DNA from: Tragulus kanchil
Taxonomy: Eukaryota; Chordata; Mammalia; Artiodactyla; Tragulidae
Assembly (NCBI GenBank): GCA_022376925.1
Contig: JAIOJX010000026.1
Span: 257,359,330-257,423,329 of the forward strand
Length of the DNA stretch: 64,000 nt
Direction of reading: 5' to 3'
Positions 46,871-59,854 of this stretch are shown piece after piece (positions within the stretch are counted from its first letter, which is position 1; each line of letters opens with the position of its first letter). The position numbers and the translations under genes are program-made. A model generated the notes under the pieces. The model saw nothing but the letters and a program-made list of their open reading frames with translations, ran no database searches and had not been told where the DNA came from.

Positions 46871-49022
46871 TTTTTTTATTTTATGAGAGTTCTTTAACTG
46901 ATACAAACTACAACCCCGTTTTGCATTTAGGGAGTGTGTACAAGAAATCCATCTGCACTTCAGTAGTACAAGGATTTTATCCTATGTGATCATTATATAA
47001 CTTTTGACATGCCTAGTTGATAAGGTTTTAATAATCTTACTTTTAGACCTTGGATGCTTTATTTGTAAACATTCTCTGCATGATTTATATTTTGTTATTT
47101 GGGCCAGCAGCAATTCTAAATCTTTATACTTGGAGGCCTCCATTCTAGTAATAACTGATGATGGCTTTTACATTTTTCTTGACACATGAAGAACATAAAT
47201 ACTTACAAAGGATTAATTTGTTAGATAACGAAATCTAATGGAGTAGGTATTAGTTCTAAACTCTGTATCTTCCTTCATGTTGTTGGTTATTTTACTGTTT
47301 AAATGTCTGTATATATATATATACACCGACACACACACACGTATTTCTAAGCCATACATTTCTATAGAGATATAAAAACAGATATTACATCTTAAAGGCT
47401 AGGAGGGACTAGATGGTGATAAGTATTGTCTTATAAAATGATTTTATAAATAACTAGAAAGAAAAAATGTTTTTTAATTTATAAATTTTTCATAATACAT
47501 ATGAATTGCATAGTTATATGGAGTTCATGATTATTGATTAGAAAAATTTTATGTTTTTAATGATCTTAATTAAAACTCAAAATCCATACATAAAGGCTAG
47601 AAGAATAAGATTTGTGAGAGTGACTCTGAGTGTTCAATTCACTTCTCTCTCACTATGGGTGCAGCAGGCAACAGAACATGATGAGTAATAGGCTCTCTCC
47701 CATAACCTTGAAGAGTGCCGTTGTTATCCCACTGTGCGATATGGAGGAGCGTGTCAGGGCGTGTGAACACAGAACACAGAACAGCAGAAATTCTGGCGGA
47801 AGAAGACGCTGACTCAAGTCTTGAGCAAACGTGCACTTGAATGTTTTTTCCAACCATGTATGTGGATCTGCTTTGATCCTTTCAAACAGTCAAATGGACC
47901 TCCTCAGGGACAAGGCTGGTTACTCAAATTTTTACTAGGAATGCTTTACTGGATCATTTTTCTAGTTTGTTTTCTGTCTTTTTTTATTTTATGAGAGTTC
48001 TTTAACTGATACAAACTACAACCCCGTTTTGCATTTAGGGAGTGTGTACAAGAAATCCATCTGCACTTCAGTAGTACAAGGATTTTATCCTATGTGATCA
48101 TTATATAACTTTTGACATGCCTAGTTGATAAGGTTTTAATAATCTTACTTTTAGACCTTGGATGCTTTATTTGTAAACATTCTCTGCATGATTTATATTT
48201 TGTTATTTGGGCCAGCAGCAATTCTAAATCTTTATACTTGGAGGCCTCCATTCTAGTAATAACTGATGATGGCTTTTACATTTTTCTTGACACATGAAGA
48301 ACATAAATACTTACAAAGGATTAATTTGTTAGATAACGAAATCTAATGGAGTAGGTATTAGTTCTAAACTCTGTATCTTCCTTCATGTTGTTGGTTATTT
48401 TACTGTTTAAATGTCTGTATATATATATATACACCGACACACACACACGTATTTCTAAGCCATACATTTCTATAGAGATATAAAAACAGATATTACATCT
48501 TAAAGGCTAGGAGGGACTAGATGGTGATAAGTATTGTCTTATAAAATGATTTTATAAATAACTAGAAAGAAAAAATGTTTTTTAATTTATAAATTTTTCA
48601 TAATACATATGAATTGCATAGTTATATGGAGTTCATGATTATTGATTAGAAAAATTTTATGTTTTTAATGATCTTAATTAAAACTCAAAATCCATACATA
48701 AAGGCTAGAAGAATAAGATTTGTGAGAGTGACTCTGAGTGTTCAATTCACTTCTCTCTCACTATGGGTGCAGCAGGCAACAGAACATGATGAGTAATAGG
48801 CTCTCTCCCATAACCTTGAAGAGTGCCGTTGTTATCCCACTGTGCGATATGGAGGAGCGTGTCAGGGCGTGTGAACACAGAACACAGAACAGCAGAAATT
48901 CTGGCGGAAGAAGACGCTGACTCAAGTCTTGAGCAAACGTGCACTTGAATGTTTTTTCCAACCATGTATGTGGATCTGCTTTGATCCTTTCAAACAGTCA
49001 AATGGACCTCCTCAGGGACAAG
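46800..49022 (+). repeat. Direct duplication 18 (period 1108)
   Basis: Bases 46800-47912 repeat at about 47916-49022. The right copy's start 'gttactcaaatttttactag' is a version of 46800-46828 with deletions of roughly ten bases. The left copy stops after 'ctcagggacaag'. It overlaps duplication 17 over 46800-47060. Confidence 0.94.
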
Positions 49023-50000
49023 TAACACATATGCACAACGAAGTTACCTGTCATAAAGGGTGCAATCCATGGTCTTTGCATATAACAAAGCAAGTGGGGC
49101 CACAGGAGAGCAAATTCGTGACTTTGAATTCATTAGCTGCGTGTTCTCACCAACTGCACAATCAACCATGGATACATACAGGAAATGCGTCCTGCTGAAC
49201 TTCAATGCCACTTTGCAGTGAGAACTCAACTGTAGAAATTAGCCAGACAATCTATATATCAGAGAGCATGAAAGAGGGACAGCAATACAAAAGTTAAGAA
49301 CTGATTATTCTCAAAGGTTTCAGTTCATGAATTTGACACTGACTAGTAACAGATACAGATAATAGACTATAACATGATTTGTGGTTTATGAGTCATTAAT
49401 TTATTTAAATTGATCATGTAATTCCAGACTGCCTGTTATTCATGAATCATGAATGAAAATGTATCACAAAAGAATTTTTATTAAGAATAATAAGAAAGTT
49501 GTTCATGAGTAGTTTTATTTACAACTGAGTAAATTAAATACATAGTATCAAAAACTATAAAGAAATACTCGATGTAAGAATATTAGATTATAATATTTTA
49601 CATGTGATATAAATATTGGATTATATCAAATAATATAGTGCAAATATATTTACTGGAATGGAAAATACTATCACTATCACCTCCTCTTATAAATGAAATT
49701 GAATTACATTACATTACATAAAGAAAATCAAAATAAAATACACATCAATAAAACCAATTGTTGAGCAACATCAGAATATTTTATACAAGAGAACAAGACA
49801 AGATACTAAGTGAATAACTGTACCTTCAATAAACTACATTTTATTACCCTAACCTAAAAAATGGTTATTTAGAGATTAGTATATATTAAGAATATGCATT
49901 TCAAATTTTGAGAAGTAAAAATGACATTAAATAGTATTGAAAACTGTCAGGCTTTTGGGAGATTTTTTATTGTCTTATACAGCCTTTATCAATTGGAATG
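47061..50000. other. Non-coding sequence without recognisable transposons (about 1.8 kb after collapse)
   Basis: A TATATA/ACAC simple repeat lies at 47310-47340 (copy 48418-48448). The patch 47620-47910 (copy 48728-49020) continuing into 49022-49240 is less AT-rich and keeps several CpGs. Overlapping short frames on both strands there have no recognisable family. Confidence 0.5.
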
Positions 50001-50003
50001 TAT

Positions 50004-50371
50004 AAGAAATGAGGAATTCTTTTTTTTAAAAAAACATTTATTATTTATTTATTTATCTTTTGGAGGGTGGGGCGGGGAGGAAGGGGGATGGCTGGGCCAC
50101 TTCTATTGGTCTTTCATTTCTCTATTTTCATCCGTCTCTGTTCCTTGGCCCCTGTGGGCCTCCCATCGCGGTGGCCTCTGTCGTCGCAGAGCGCTGGCTC
50201 TGGGCGCATGAGCTCCAGAGCTCCGGCTTGGTAATTGGACCCATCAGTCCAGCCGCTCCGCGGCACGAGGGATCTTCCTAGGCCAGGGATCCAACCGGCG
50301 CCCCGTGCACTGCAAGGCAGTGTCCTTACCCACTGGACCACCAGGGGAAGCCCAAGAAATGAGGAATTCTT
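50004..50371 (-). mobile_element. Young-looking CHR-type SINE with perfect 18-base target-site duplication
   Basis: The element occupies about 50022-50353 on the minus strand, with head 'gggcttcccctggtggtcca' (complement of the 50336-50353 end), a GC-rich body retaining many CpGs ('gccgctccgcggcac' at about 50251) and an A-rich tail at 50022-50060. It is flanked by perfect direct repeats 'aagaaatgaggaattctt' at 50004-50021 and 50354-50371. Retained CpGs and the perfect duplication suggest a relatively recent insertion. Confidence 0.96.
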
Positions 50372-50589
50372 AATTAAATCCAAATAAAATCTAGTTGGGC
50401 TGTATTGAATAACTGTTTATATAAGACAAAAAGAATCAAATTATGACTCAATATAACTTGTCTTTGATCTTTGTTGGCTGTTGGTCATTTTCCTATTACA
50501 TAAGCACAACTTCTTAATTAAAAAAACCTGTTTCCTTTTCATATGTTTCTTGAAAAATTAAATATAAAATAGGAGGAAAAGTGGAGAAG

Positions 50590-50805
50590 CAAGATAGGGG
50601 TAGGGGATAGGGGATTAAAAGGTATAAACTACTTTGTATAAAATAAATAAGCTATAATGATAAATTGTACAACACAGTGAATACAGCCAACATTTTATAA
50701 TAAATATAAATTGGAATATAACCTTTAAAAATTGTGAATTATTATGTTCCACCTGAAACAAATAATACTGTATATCAACTATACCTCAAGTTTTATAAAA
50801 AAGAC
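50590..50805 (+). mobile_element. L1 3'-UTR terminal fragment
   Basis: 'ggtataaactactttgtata', 'gtacaacacagtgaatacag', 'gaatataacctttaaaaatt' and 'gtatatcaactatacctcaa' are the ordered terminal words of a mammalian L1 3' UTR, followed by an A-rich end. Confidence 0.85.
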
Positions 50806-52533
50806 CTTTAAAATATCCTCAATGCCTAGTGTGATGGTATTTGGAGGTAGAGCTTTTGGGGGAAAAAGTACATACATATATATAAAAGAGCAGATTCCAG
50901 TGAAAGAAGGGTGTGTGGATAAATTTATTCTAACTATAACTTAGAAATTCATATATTTAAACCCAGATAGCAACTAAAGAAGACATTTTAAACATTTTCA
51001 ATATTGCATAACAAATATGAAGAGTTGCACACTGGCCTTTTATTTGAATTTTTATTTAATTATTTTAAAAGTTTGAATTTGCAGTTCTCCAAGCTTTTCT
51101 GGTATATTAGCAATTCTAGTTCTCGGTATTAAATTTTAAAGTAGCTATACATATATTACAGTCATAATGCTAGCTGTACAGAAAATATTTTGCTCTTTCA
51201 TTCGTGTGCACATAACTGATTAGACATAAGTTTATATACAGACTGTATATGACAAGTTTGCTCATCAAGCAATGTAAACATAAGAAAGTAGAAGAAATAA
51301 AAGCAACTGATTTTCAAAATGTGATATTTTGTATTATATACAGTATTGTTTAATTCCTAATGATTTTTTTTGTTGTTGTTTATTTGTTGCTTTTGAAGCT
51401 TGGAGGCAAGAAAGATCATGAAATAGAGGTGTGAAAATTCAGATAGCAGTTAATTAGTTTAGTTAGACTATTAACGTGAACATAATGGATTTTCAGCTTT
51501 TTCTCTTTTTTTATCCTCTGACTTCAGGCAATTATACACCAGCACTTTTTGAACAAATTATTGTAATGATTTGAGAAAATAGACTGCTTGCACATTTTAG
51601 CCCAATCTAATTAATTCAATTTATTGAAATTGTTTATTCATCTTAAATCCAATTGAGCCTACTATGGCCATCATTGAGCTCATTCATATACTGTTATCTT
51701 TGATATTGAAGTCACCTATTTTTTTAACCATTGGCTCTAGAGGTAAAATTGTATATTGAGCACTATATAATTTAAAAATCTAACATTACAAGACAGATTA
51801 TGCTTATTGATTCTTACCTGCATGGATCTGAAAAGTAAGCCATGCTTGGGTCTTGAATTTCATTTGAGTATTTTAAATTTCTTTTTAAATTTTATTACTT
51901 ATTATTTATTTTCTTCTACTTAACATACTGCAAAAATCCAAAAATGGGAACTGAGTAAAATCTGTTTATTTTTCCAAAAATAAGACAATTAGGTAAAGAT
52001 GGGGAAAGAAAGGTACTTACTATTTTCCCATGTTATAAGAATGTGTATATATGCTTATCTGATTCTGCATAGGTGACTCTTTTATTTACAAGAATGACAG
52101 CTCTTTCTTAACTTTCCTTTGAGTTTCTGAATACAAGAAACTGCTCCATTCAAACCTTATGCATTCAGAGGGCTAATGTAATACCCACTCCCTAGAGTTG
52201 GGTATGAAGGAGTTACCTGTGGATCCCTGAATTTTGGGGAGTCTAATATTTATGCAAGAAACAGGTTTGACATCATTCATTTATTCAGCTTTTTAAAACT
52301 AGCTCTTCAAACTTTCTGGAATTTTGTTTTGGAAAACAGAAATTATTTAAAATATTTTTCATACTATATAAGTGAAAAAGAAGGAAATGTATAATCACAC
52401 TGGGGAAAACTGGCATGACATATAAATGAAGGCACAGATATGATACTCGTGTCATCCTACAAGTGAAAATAGACCAGAAAAAAGCAAACCATTCTCTAGG
52501 TTTTTGTAGCAATTGCATCAGTAAACTAGACTT
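50806..52533. other. Unique AT-rich non-coding stretch
   Basis: I recognise no gene, transposon or duplication in these 1.7 kb. Confidence 0.5.
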
Positions 52534-52836
52534 AAAAAGCTGCAACCAGGGCTTCCCTGGTGGTCCAGTGGGTAAGGACACTGCCTTTGCAGTGCAAGGG
52601 GTGCCGGTTCAATCCCTGGCCTGGGAAGATCCCACGTGCCATGGAGCAGCTGGACCAATGTGTCCAATCAGCCAACACTCTGGAGTGCATGTGCCCAGAG
52701 TCGGTGCTCTTCAACGAGAGAGGCCACTGCAATGGGAGGCCCACACAGGCCGAAGAACTAAGATGGAAATACAATGAAAGACCAATAGAAGTGGCCAAAA
52801 AAAGAAAAAAAAATCTAAATAAAAAGCTGCAACCAG
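52534..52836 (+). mobile_element. CHR-type SINE with perfect 16-base target-site duplication
   Basis: Head 'gggcttccctggtggtccag' at 52550, B-box-like 'ggttcaatccc' near 52606, 'gggaagatcccacgtgcc', a body ending 'aatagaagtggccaaaaa', and an A-rich tail. Perfect flanking repeats 'aaaaagctgcaaccag' at 52534-52549 and 52821-52836 define the insertion. Frames across it on both strands are SINE translations. Confidence 0.96.
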
Positions 52837-55465
52837 CCAGAAGATGAAAACCATGGCCATCCACAACTAAAGACATTCTGTGAGGGGGTAACATTTTCTT
52901 GGCTTCAATTCTCAAGAAATCTTAGAATATTCCCAAAGTATACAGCAAATACAATCTACTATGGTTAACCCCAATTCATTAACATAATTTGCCACAATCA
53001 TCAAGAGGAATTTTGATACAAGCACAAATATTACTTGCCTATATTCTCAGTATTCCACAGAAAGCATTTTATGACATGGTTAGAGACCATAAATGAATTA
53101 TACCTTTCACTTTGAAAAGAAATGAGGATCTGGGTGAGGAAGGTGACAGAGTGATTGGAAGGGGGGGAAATGTTTGTAAGAAACAACTACGAGACTTTTG
53201 TAAAAGAAGACAAAGAATGGCCTATTAGAGATGAGTCCAAATTTTATCCTGCCCAATTATGCTTATCATTCTCTATTCTCTGTCCCTTCCTTATTTAGTA
53301 CCAAGCAGGTAAACATAGACTAATCTTAAATTTTCATCTTGAAAATCTGCAATTCAGTCTACAGTTTTACTGAATGTGTGTTCCATTTGGATGGAAGTTG
53401 TTAGCTGTAGGTAAAGACGTGAAATAGGCAGGATGGAAGCTTAGAAGAGAATGTGTGGTTGACTACCAGGCAGAATTATGAGGGAACAGATGTAACAAGA
53501 CGTTCAACAGACAAAACACAGAAGGTCATCATCACTTTTGGAGTTATTAATCATCTATTTAAGACTTATCTTTGGATTAATATATTATTAAAATGTTAAG
53601 GTACTTTTTAGGAAAAATAAAATAAATACTTGACTTATATGTGTAGCTTTGTCCATACTCCTATTCTTGAAAGTCAGGAGAGACACAATTTGGGAGTGTT
53701 GATAGTGACAAATTCAGTTATCTCAAAGACATATACAGGCTGACCAGGTCTTGCAATCTATTACAACATAGCATAATGCTGTCTACAAGGACTCAGCCAG
53801 AAATACTTCATTTCACTGGATCACAATCTTATAAGACAACCTTGTCATTTTAATTTGTCACTCTTTGTCTCCCATATCTCATTGAAGGCTCATCTCTTCA
53901 GCCAAGTGCCATAGGCTACTTCTACTAGGAAAAAAAAAAAATCCTATCACACTGAATAGAAAAAGGAAAATCACTAAAGAAAGTTTGTGTCTAAAGACAC
54001 TACTATAGATTCTATTCCCACAGGCATAGCAGGTGGTATAAATACAATCTAAATTGAGACAGAAAAAAAATGAATTGTTGCTTCTATTCCCTGTCTCCGG
54101 TGTCTCTTGGAATGTTATATCTGCTTCTTCTACTCAGCTATTGATTTGGTATCCCTTACCATCCACAGAGCAAAGAGGATGGGAGACAAAGAGGTAGTCT
54201 GCATGGTCTGTGCTTGAAAAGAAATGAGGATCTGGGTGAGGAAGGTGACAGAGTGATTGGAAGGGAAATGTTTGTAAGAAACAACTACGAGACTTTTGTA
54301 AAAGAAGACAAAGAATGGCCTATTAGAGATGAGTCCAAATTTTATCCTGCCCAATTATGCTTATCATTCTCTATTCTCTGTCCCTTCCTTATTTAGTACC
54401 AAGCAGGTAAACATAGACTAATCTTAAATTTTCATCTTGAAAATCTGCAATTCAGTCTACAGTTTTACTGAATGTGTGTTCCATTTGGATGGAAGTTGTT
54501 AGCTGTAGGTAAAGACGTGAAATAGGCAGGATGGAAGCTTAGAAGAGAATGTGTGGTTGACTACCAGGCAGAATTATGAGGGAACAGATGTAACAAGACG
54601 TTCAACAGACAAAACACAGAAGGTCATCATCACTTTTGGAGTTATTAATCATCTATTTAAGACTTATCTTTGGATTAATATATTATTAAAATGTTAAGGT
54701 ACTTTTTAGGAAAAATAAAATAAATACTTGACTTATATGTGTAGCTTTGTCCATACTCCTATTCTTGAAAGTCAGGAGAGACACAATTTGGGAGTGTTGA
54801 TAGTGACAAATTCAGTTATCTCAAAGACATATACAGGCTGACCAGGTCTTGCAATCTATTACAACATAGCATAATGCTGTCTACAAGGACTCAGCCAGAA
54901 ATACTTCATTTCACTGGATCACAATCTTATAAGACAACCTTGTCATTTTAATTTGTCACTCTTTGTCTCCCATATCTCATTGAAGGCTCATCTCTTCAGC
55001 CAAGTGCCATAGGCTACTTCTACTAGGAAAAAAAAAAAATCCTATCACACTGAATAGAAAAAGGAAAGTCACTAAAAGAAAGTTTGTGTCTAAAGACACT
55101 ACTATAGATTCTATTCCCACAGGCATAGCAGGTGGTATAAATACAATCTAAATTGAGACAGAAAAAAAATGAATTGTTGCTTCTATTCCCTGTCTCCGGT
55201 GTCTCTTGGAATGTTATATCTGCTTCTTCTACTCAGCTATTGATTTGGTATCCCTTACCATCCACAGAGCAAAGAGGATGGGAGACAAGGAAATAGTATA
55301 GGAGAACTAATGTCTGATGCATGGTCTGTGCTTGAAAATATAGCAATTTCCAATTAATAAGGAATGAAAGCATATTTCAATCAGAAATCCTTCCTGCTGA
55401 TTTATAAAATAGATATTTATTTCAATGCTACCCTCCCAGTTTTTTCCAAGGAGCCCAGCTCCATC
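52837..55465. other. Non-coding sequence (about 1.1 kb present twice)
   Basis: No gene or confident transposon is recognised. Confidence 0.5.
53112..55337 (+). repeat. Direct duplication 19 (period about 1098-1102)
   Basis: Bases 53112-54213 repeat at about 54214-55337. A G-run differs by four bases (53161-53167 versus 54263-54265). The left copy's end has a roughly 25-base deletion: 'gagacaaagaggtagtctgc' at 54183-54202 against the longer version at 55282-55319. Confidence 0.94.
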
Positions 55466-55648
55466 TTCTGTGATGACCTAGCGGGGTGACGTGGGGGTGG
55501 GTGGGAGGGAAGCTCAAGAGGGAGGAGAGATAGATACATAGATAGACAGACAGTTTTGTTGTATAGCAGAAACTAACACAACATAGCAATGCAATTATAC
55601 TCCAACAATAACTTTTAAGAAAAAAAGCGTGAAAAGAAAAAAAGAAAA
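55466..55648 (+). mobile_element. L1 3'-terminal fragment
   Basis: 'ctgtgatgacctagcggggt', 'gggaagctcaagagggagga', 'cagaaactaacacaacatag' and 'gcaattatactccaacaata' are the ordered last words of ruminant L1 3' UTRs, followed by an A-rich tail. A small GATA/GACA run lies at 55524-55552. Confidence 0.9.
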
Positions 55649-58600
55649 TATGTACCATTTTTTTTTTTTTACCAGGGCCCACCTTGTATTGGGATGTGGC
55701 ATATAAGTATGAGACACTTTCATTACTGCAGTTTAGTCCTTTTCTCTTAATATAATCTAAACATTTGTGACATTGAATGAACATAATACAAATGTCATAG
55801 TGTATTCTATTGATATATTTCACCATTTCCATTATTAAAAAAATTAAGAACTTTTTTCTGATTAATAATGCTCCCCCTTTTTTTAAAAGCAACTTCTCTG
55901 TAATATCATATTGCCAAAGGATAAAAATATAACATTTGTACAGCCTTAGAAAATATATCCACACAAACACTAGGTAGTAAGACTGATGAAGTCCTATCTA
56001 TATAATAGGGGAAAATTTATTTTAGTTTGGACTCAAAACCATAAAATTTCAGTATCCTTAGTCTTAGCAGTTCCAATTCACTGTAATTATTTCAACAAAT
56101 TAGTTGGATAAATTTACAATTTACATAAACACCATGTTTACTGCATAAAAAAATGTGTAGCTGGTATATATAAAACCACCCAAATGACTTGCATATTAGC
56201 AACCCAATAGGATGTGCAAAAAATTTCATTAATAGTAAATAACATAGACAGAGGTGGCAGAATTAGAGGAGGAAAACTGGCATTTAAGAAGTAAAATGTT
56301 ATACTTCACAAATTTCCATATCCTTTGAAATCTTAAAAAATATAATTTTTGTATAAATAAATTTTAAATTTCTCTGTGATAAGTAAAAATTTTAAATATA
56401 TGCACTTTATACTTATGGGAACATTGAAATGACACCATCCTGAGCTTTCTGTGTAACAATGCCTATATCATTCAAGGTCCTGAGACTGAGTCTAGTGACA
56501 ACAATGAAAACGGTCAACATGCCTGGTTACAATTCTCTCCAATCACGCTTTAGGTTGCTTTCAAACTTGAGCCTTCTCAGGCTGCTTTTCTGATGTACAG
56601 GAATTGTGTGTCTTCTCAAGTAATGACTGAATAGGAAAACTGATGCCATTGCTTCTGCCATCTTCTTCAGTGAAACCAAAAGATAGTCTTCATACATAAC
56701 ATATGGAGATTTCTCATTGATGTGGTGCAATGGACACTCCCTGTAGGTTGGAAAAGCAGGCTGAGAAGGCTCAAGTTTGTTAATAATACCCTTATTTGTC
56801 TCTTTGTTATTGCTTCAAAACAGTAATCACAGATGACAGTAAAGTATGAATTTATTCTAAAACTGGAGAAGTGGAGTTAGAATCATCTGTATGTTGACCA
56901 TATATTCCTTTCATTGAAATTATGCTTCTGTTAGGCTCTATTTCAAGACACTTTGCCTTCATAAGACAGGGATGTAACTAATGACAACATTTTCCATTTT
57001 TTCTGCAGTGGAGAAGACAACAAAAGGCTTTCTTTTTCCCCTCTTTCTTTGTGTGAGTTACTGCTTGGTCAGCGAACTCCCACATATTCAGCAAAGACAC
57101 AAGACTTTCACATAAGAACACAATGCTAGTGGACATACCTGGATATTGTTGGGGCCATTAAATCAAGTTGGCCTTCTCCAAAATTTGAAAAAAAAATATT
57201 CAAAATTAGCAACAATCAAAAAAAAGAAAACCTAACTCTTACCTCCTTATACAAATTACTTTGTGACAGCCCTTACTGTTCATTACACCCCATAAAATAC
57301 AGCCTGAGAAATCTTCATATAGAGCTACAAAAGTAAATAAAGATTAATGTAAAATAAAATGATTCAAAGTTGTATGAGTGCCCATTTTCATTTACAAAAA
57401 TATTAAATAAAAGCAATCATATTTTTAAGGACTATTAGAATCATCTGTATTTGGTTGCTCATACTCCTTTCTTACATTTTACTTGTTCTCAAATAGTTGC
57501 TCCAAGGTCAAAGACCATGTATGTTTAACTAGGTGTGCATGCCATTAGGTATAGATAAGATATACAAAGAGGACTTTCTTTGTGATAATTTGATACTAAA
57601 AGTGTGTGCAATGTCAGAGAGAAAAGAAATAAATTAGAGTTGGATATTAAGGACCAGAAGAAATGGTTTAATTCTAGCCATATTTAAGATGTGCTACCTA
57701 TCTTTGATTTCAAGGCTTTTTCTGGCTTTCCCTGATCTATCACTCTGCACCTGACACTATTACAACACTGGTAAGACTCCTTTTAATTTTCAGTTTTAAT
57801 CCATGAGAAAGTGTGGTGCAATGGACACTCCCTGTAGGTTGGAAAAGCAGGCTGAGAAGGCTCAAGTTTGTTAATAATACCCTTATTTGTCTCTTTGTTA
57901 TTGCTTCAAAACAGTAATCACAGATGACAGTAAAGTATGAATTTATTCTAAAACTGGAGAAGTGGAGTTAGAATCATCTGTATGTTGACCATATATTCCT
58001 TTCATTGAAATTATGCTTCTGTTAGGCTCTATTTCAAGACACTTTGCCTTCATAAGACAGGGATGTAACTAATGACAACATTTTCCATTTTTTCTGCAGT
58101 GGAGAAGACAACAAAAGGCTTTCTTTTTCCCCTCTTTCTTTGTGTGAGTTACTGCTTGGTCAGCGAACTCCCACATATTCAGCAAAGACACAAGACTTTC
58201 ACATAAGAACACAATGCTAGTGGACATACCTGGATATTGTTGGGGCCATTAAATCAAGTTGGCCTTCTCCAAAATTTGAAAAAAAAATATTCAAAATTAG
58301 CAACAATCAAAAAAAAGAAAACCTAACTCTTACCTCCTTATACAAATTACTTTGTGACAGCCCTTACTGTTCATTACACCCCATAAAATACAGCCTGAGA
58401 AATCTTCATATAGAGCTACAAAAGTAAATAAAGATTAATGTAAAATAAAATGATTCAAAGTTGTATGAGTGCCCATTTTCATTTACAAAAATATTAAATA
58501 AAAGCAATCATATTTTTAAGGACTATTAGAATCATCTGTATTTGGTTGCTCATACTCCTTTCTTACATTTTACTTGTTCTCAAATAGTTGCTCCAAGGTC

Positions 58601-59344
58601 AAAGACCATGTATGTTTAACTAGGTGTGCATGCCATTAGGTATAGATAAGATATACAAAGAGGACTTTCTTTGTGATAATTTGATACTAAAAGTGTGTGC
58701 AATGTCAGAGAGAAAAGAAATAAATTAGAGTTGGATATTAAGGACCAGAAGAAATGGTTTAATTCTAGCCATATTTAAGATGTGCTACCTATCTTTGATT
58801 TCAAGGCTTTTTCTGGCTTTCCCTGATCTATCACTCTGCACCTGACACTATTACAACACTGGTAAGACTCCTTTTAATTTTCAGTTTTAGAATACCACAT
58901 GAGAAAGTATTATTACAGAATTTTTTCACCCTATAAGGATGCAAAATATAAAACAAATAGAGTTGTTTATATGCATGTGCACCGGTGGATATTAAACAAA
59001 TGTTTCCTGATAAAGATAGCTATACATCTGTGTGTTCACCTGCTCAAAGAACTACCGAAACATCAAGAAACACTAGAGCGTGAACTATGTTTCTAAAAAT
59101 GAAATCAATCGGTTATTTAAGAACATAGCTTGAAAAGAGAACATAAAGTTTGAGTTTTCTTCAATTAAGTTTTACTGAGTGTATTAAGCACTTCTCAAGT
59201 GAATCTTTTCACTTGGAAATATTAACAACTGAAAAATACAGGAAACAAAACAAAATGAATGAGTAGTCATAAAATTTTACATCATGCTAGTGTTGACTGA
59301 AGGACTTCGGCATTTTCAATAGTCTATTTTATATTTGCTCAAAT
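55649..59344. other. Non-coding AT-rich sequence (about 1.1 kb present twice)
   Basis: No gene or confident transposon is recognised. The 180-codon frame complementary to 55428-55970 runs across the L1 tail, a T-run and unique sequence with no domain, so I treat it as chance. Confidence 0.5.
56720..58908 (+). repeat. Direct duplication 20 (period 1091)
   Basis: Bases 56720-57810 repeat at about 57811-58908. The left copy's end 'cagttttaatccatgagaaa' (57791-57810) is a shortened form of 58881-58908, which has 'gaataccac' in the middle. Confidence 0.95.
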
Positions 59345-59578
59345 AAAATACTTGCTTATGTGTTAGTTGCTCAGTTGCATCTGATTCTTTGTGATCCCAT
59401 GGACTGGAGCCCACCAGGCACCTCTGTCCATGGAATGCTCTAGGTAAGAATACTGGAACGGGTTGCCATTCTCTTCTCCAGGTTATCTTCCCAATCCAGG
59501 GATCAAACCCAGGTCTCCCACATTGCAGGAAGATTCTTTACCATCTGAGCCACAAGGGAAGCACCAAAATATTTGCTT
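59345..59578 (-). mobile_element. Bov-tA SINE with target-site duplication
   Basis: Minus-strand head near 59565 ('ggtgcttcccttgtggctca'). The body complement includes 'gatcaaacccaggtctccca', and the Bov-A tail complement 'tgtgatcccatggactggag'. Flanks 'aaaatacttgctt' (59345-59357) and 'aaaatatttgctt' (59566-59578), 12 of 13 identical, are the target-site duplication. Confidence 0.95.
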
Positions 59579-59854
59579 CATGTAGTAATAAATTAATGTC
59601 TATTGAGATAAATAACTGGCATAACCTAATAGTTTACTATTATAAATACACAATTCAATGATACTGGCAGATTATTTATGAGGATGGGAAAATATCAAAA
59701 TGGTCAGTATTTTTACAAAATGGTCAGCAGTTTTACAGCATTTTTCATCAACCCCAAAAGTCTCCTGTGGCCTTAACACAGTTAAACCATATTCTTACTG
59801 CCAAGTCTTAAATAATCACTGATGTGCTTTCTATGCATGTAATATGTCTTCTCT

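Larger units (their letters stand above)
44841..47060 (+). repeat. Direct duplication 17 (period 1128)
   Basis: Bases 44841-45950 repeat at about 45967-47060. The end of the left copy (about 45918-45960) reads as a corrupted form of 47045-47085: 'ttagatctttatgcttc' against 'ttagaccttggatgctt', then 'atttgtaacattt' against 'atttgtaaacatt'. The AC microsatellite differs between copies. Confidence 0.95.

Noticed and set aside
47639..47857. Overlapping frames on both strands in the CpG-retaining patch
   Set aside because: No recognisable family; frames on opposite strands are equally open, as expected from composition and not from coding selection. The patch is kept only as a candidate non-coding element.
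55428..55970. 180-codon minus-strand frame
   Set aside because: The longest frame in the window, but it spans an L1 3' tail, a T-run and AT-rich unique DNA. There is no domain, no codon-bias signal and no exon structure.
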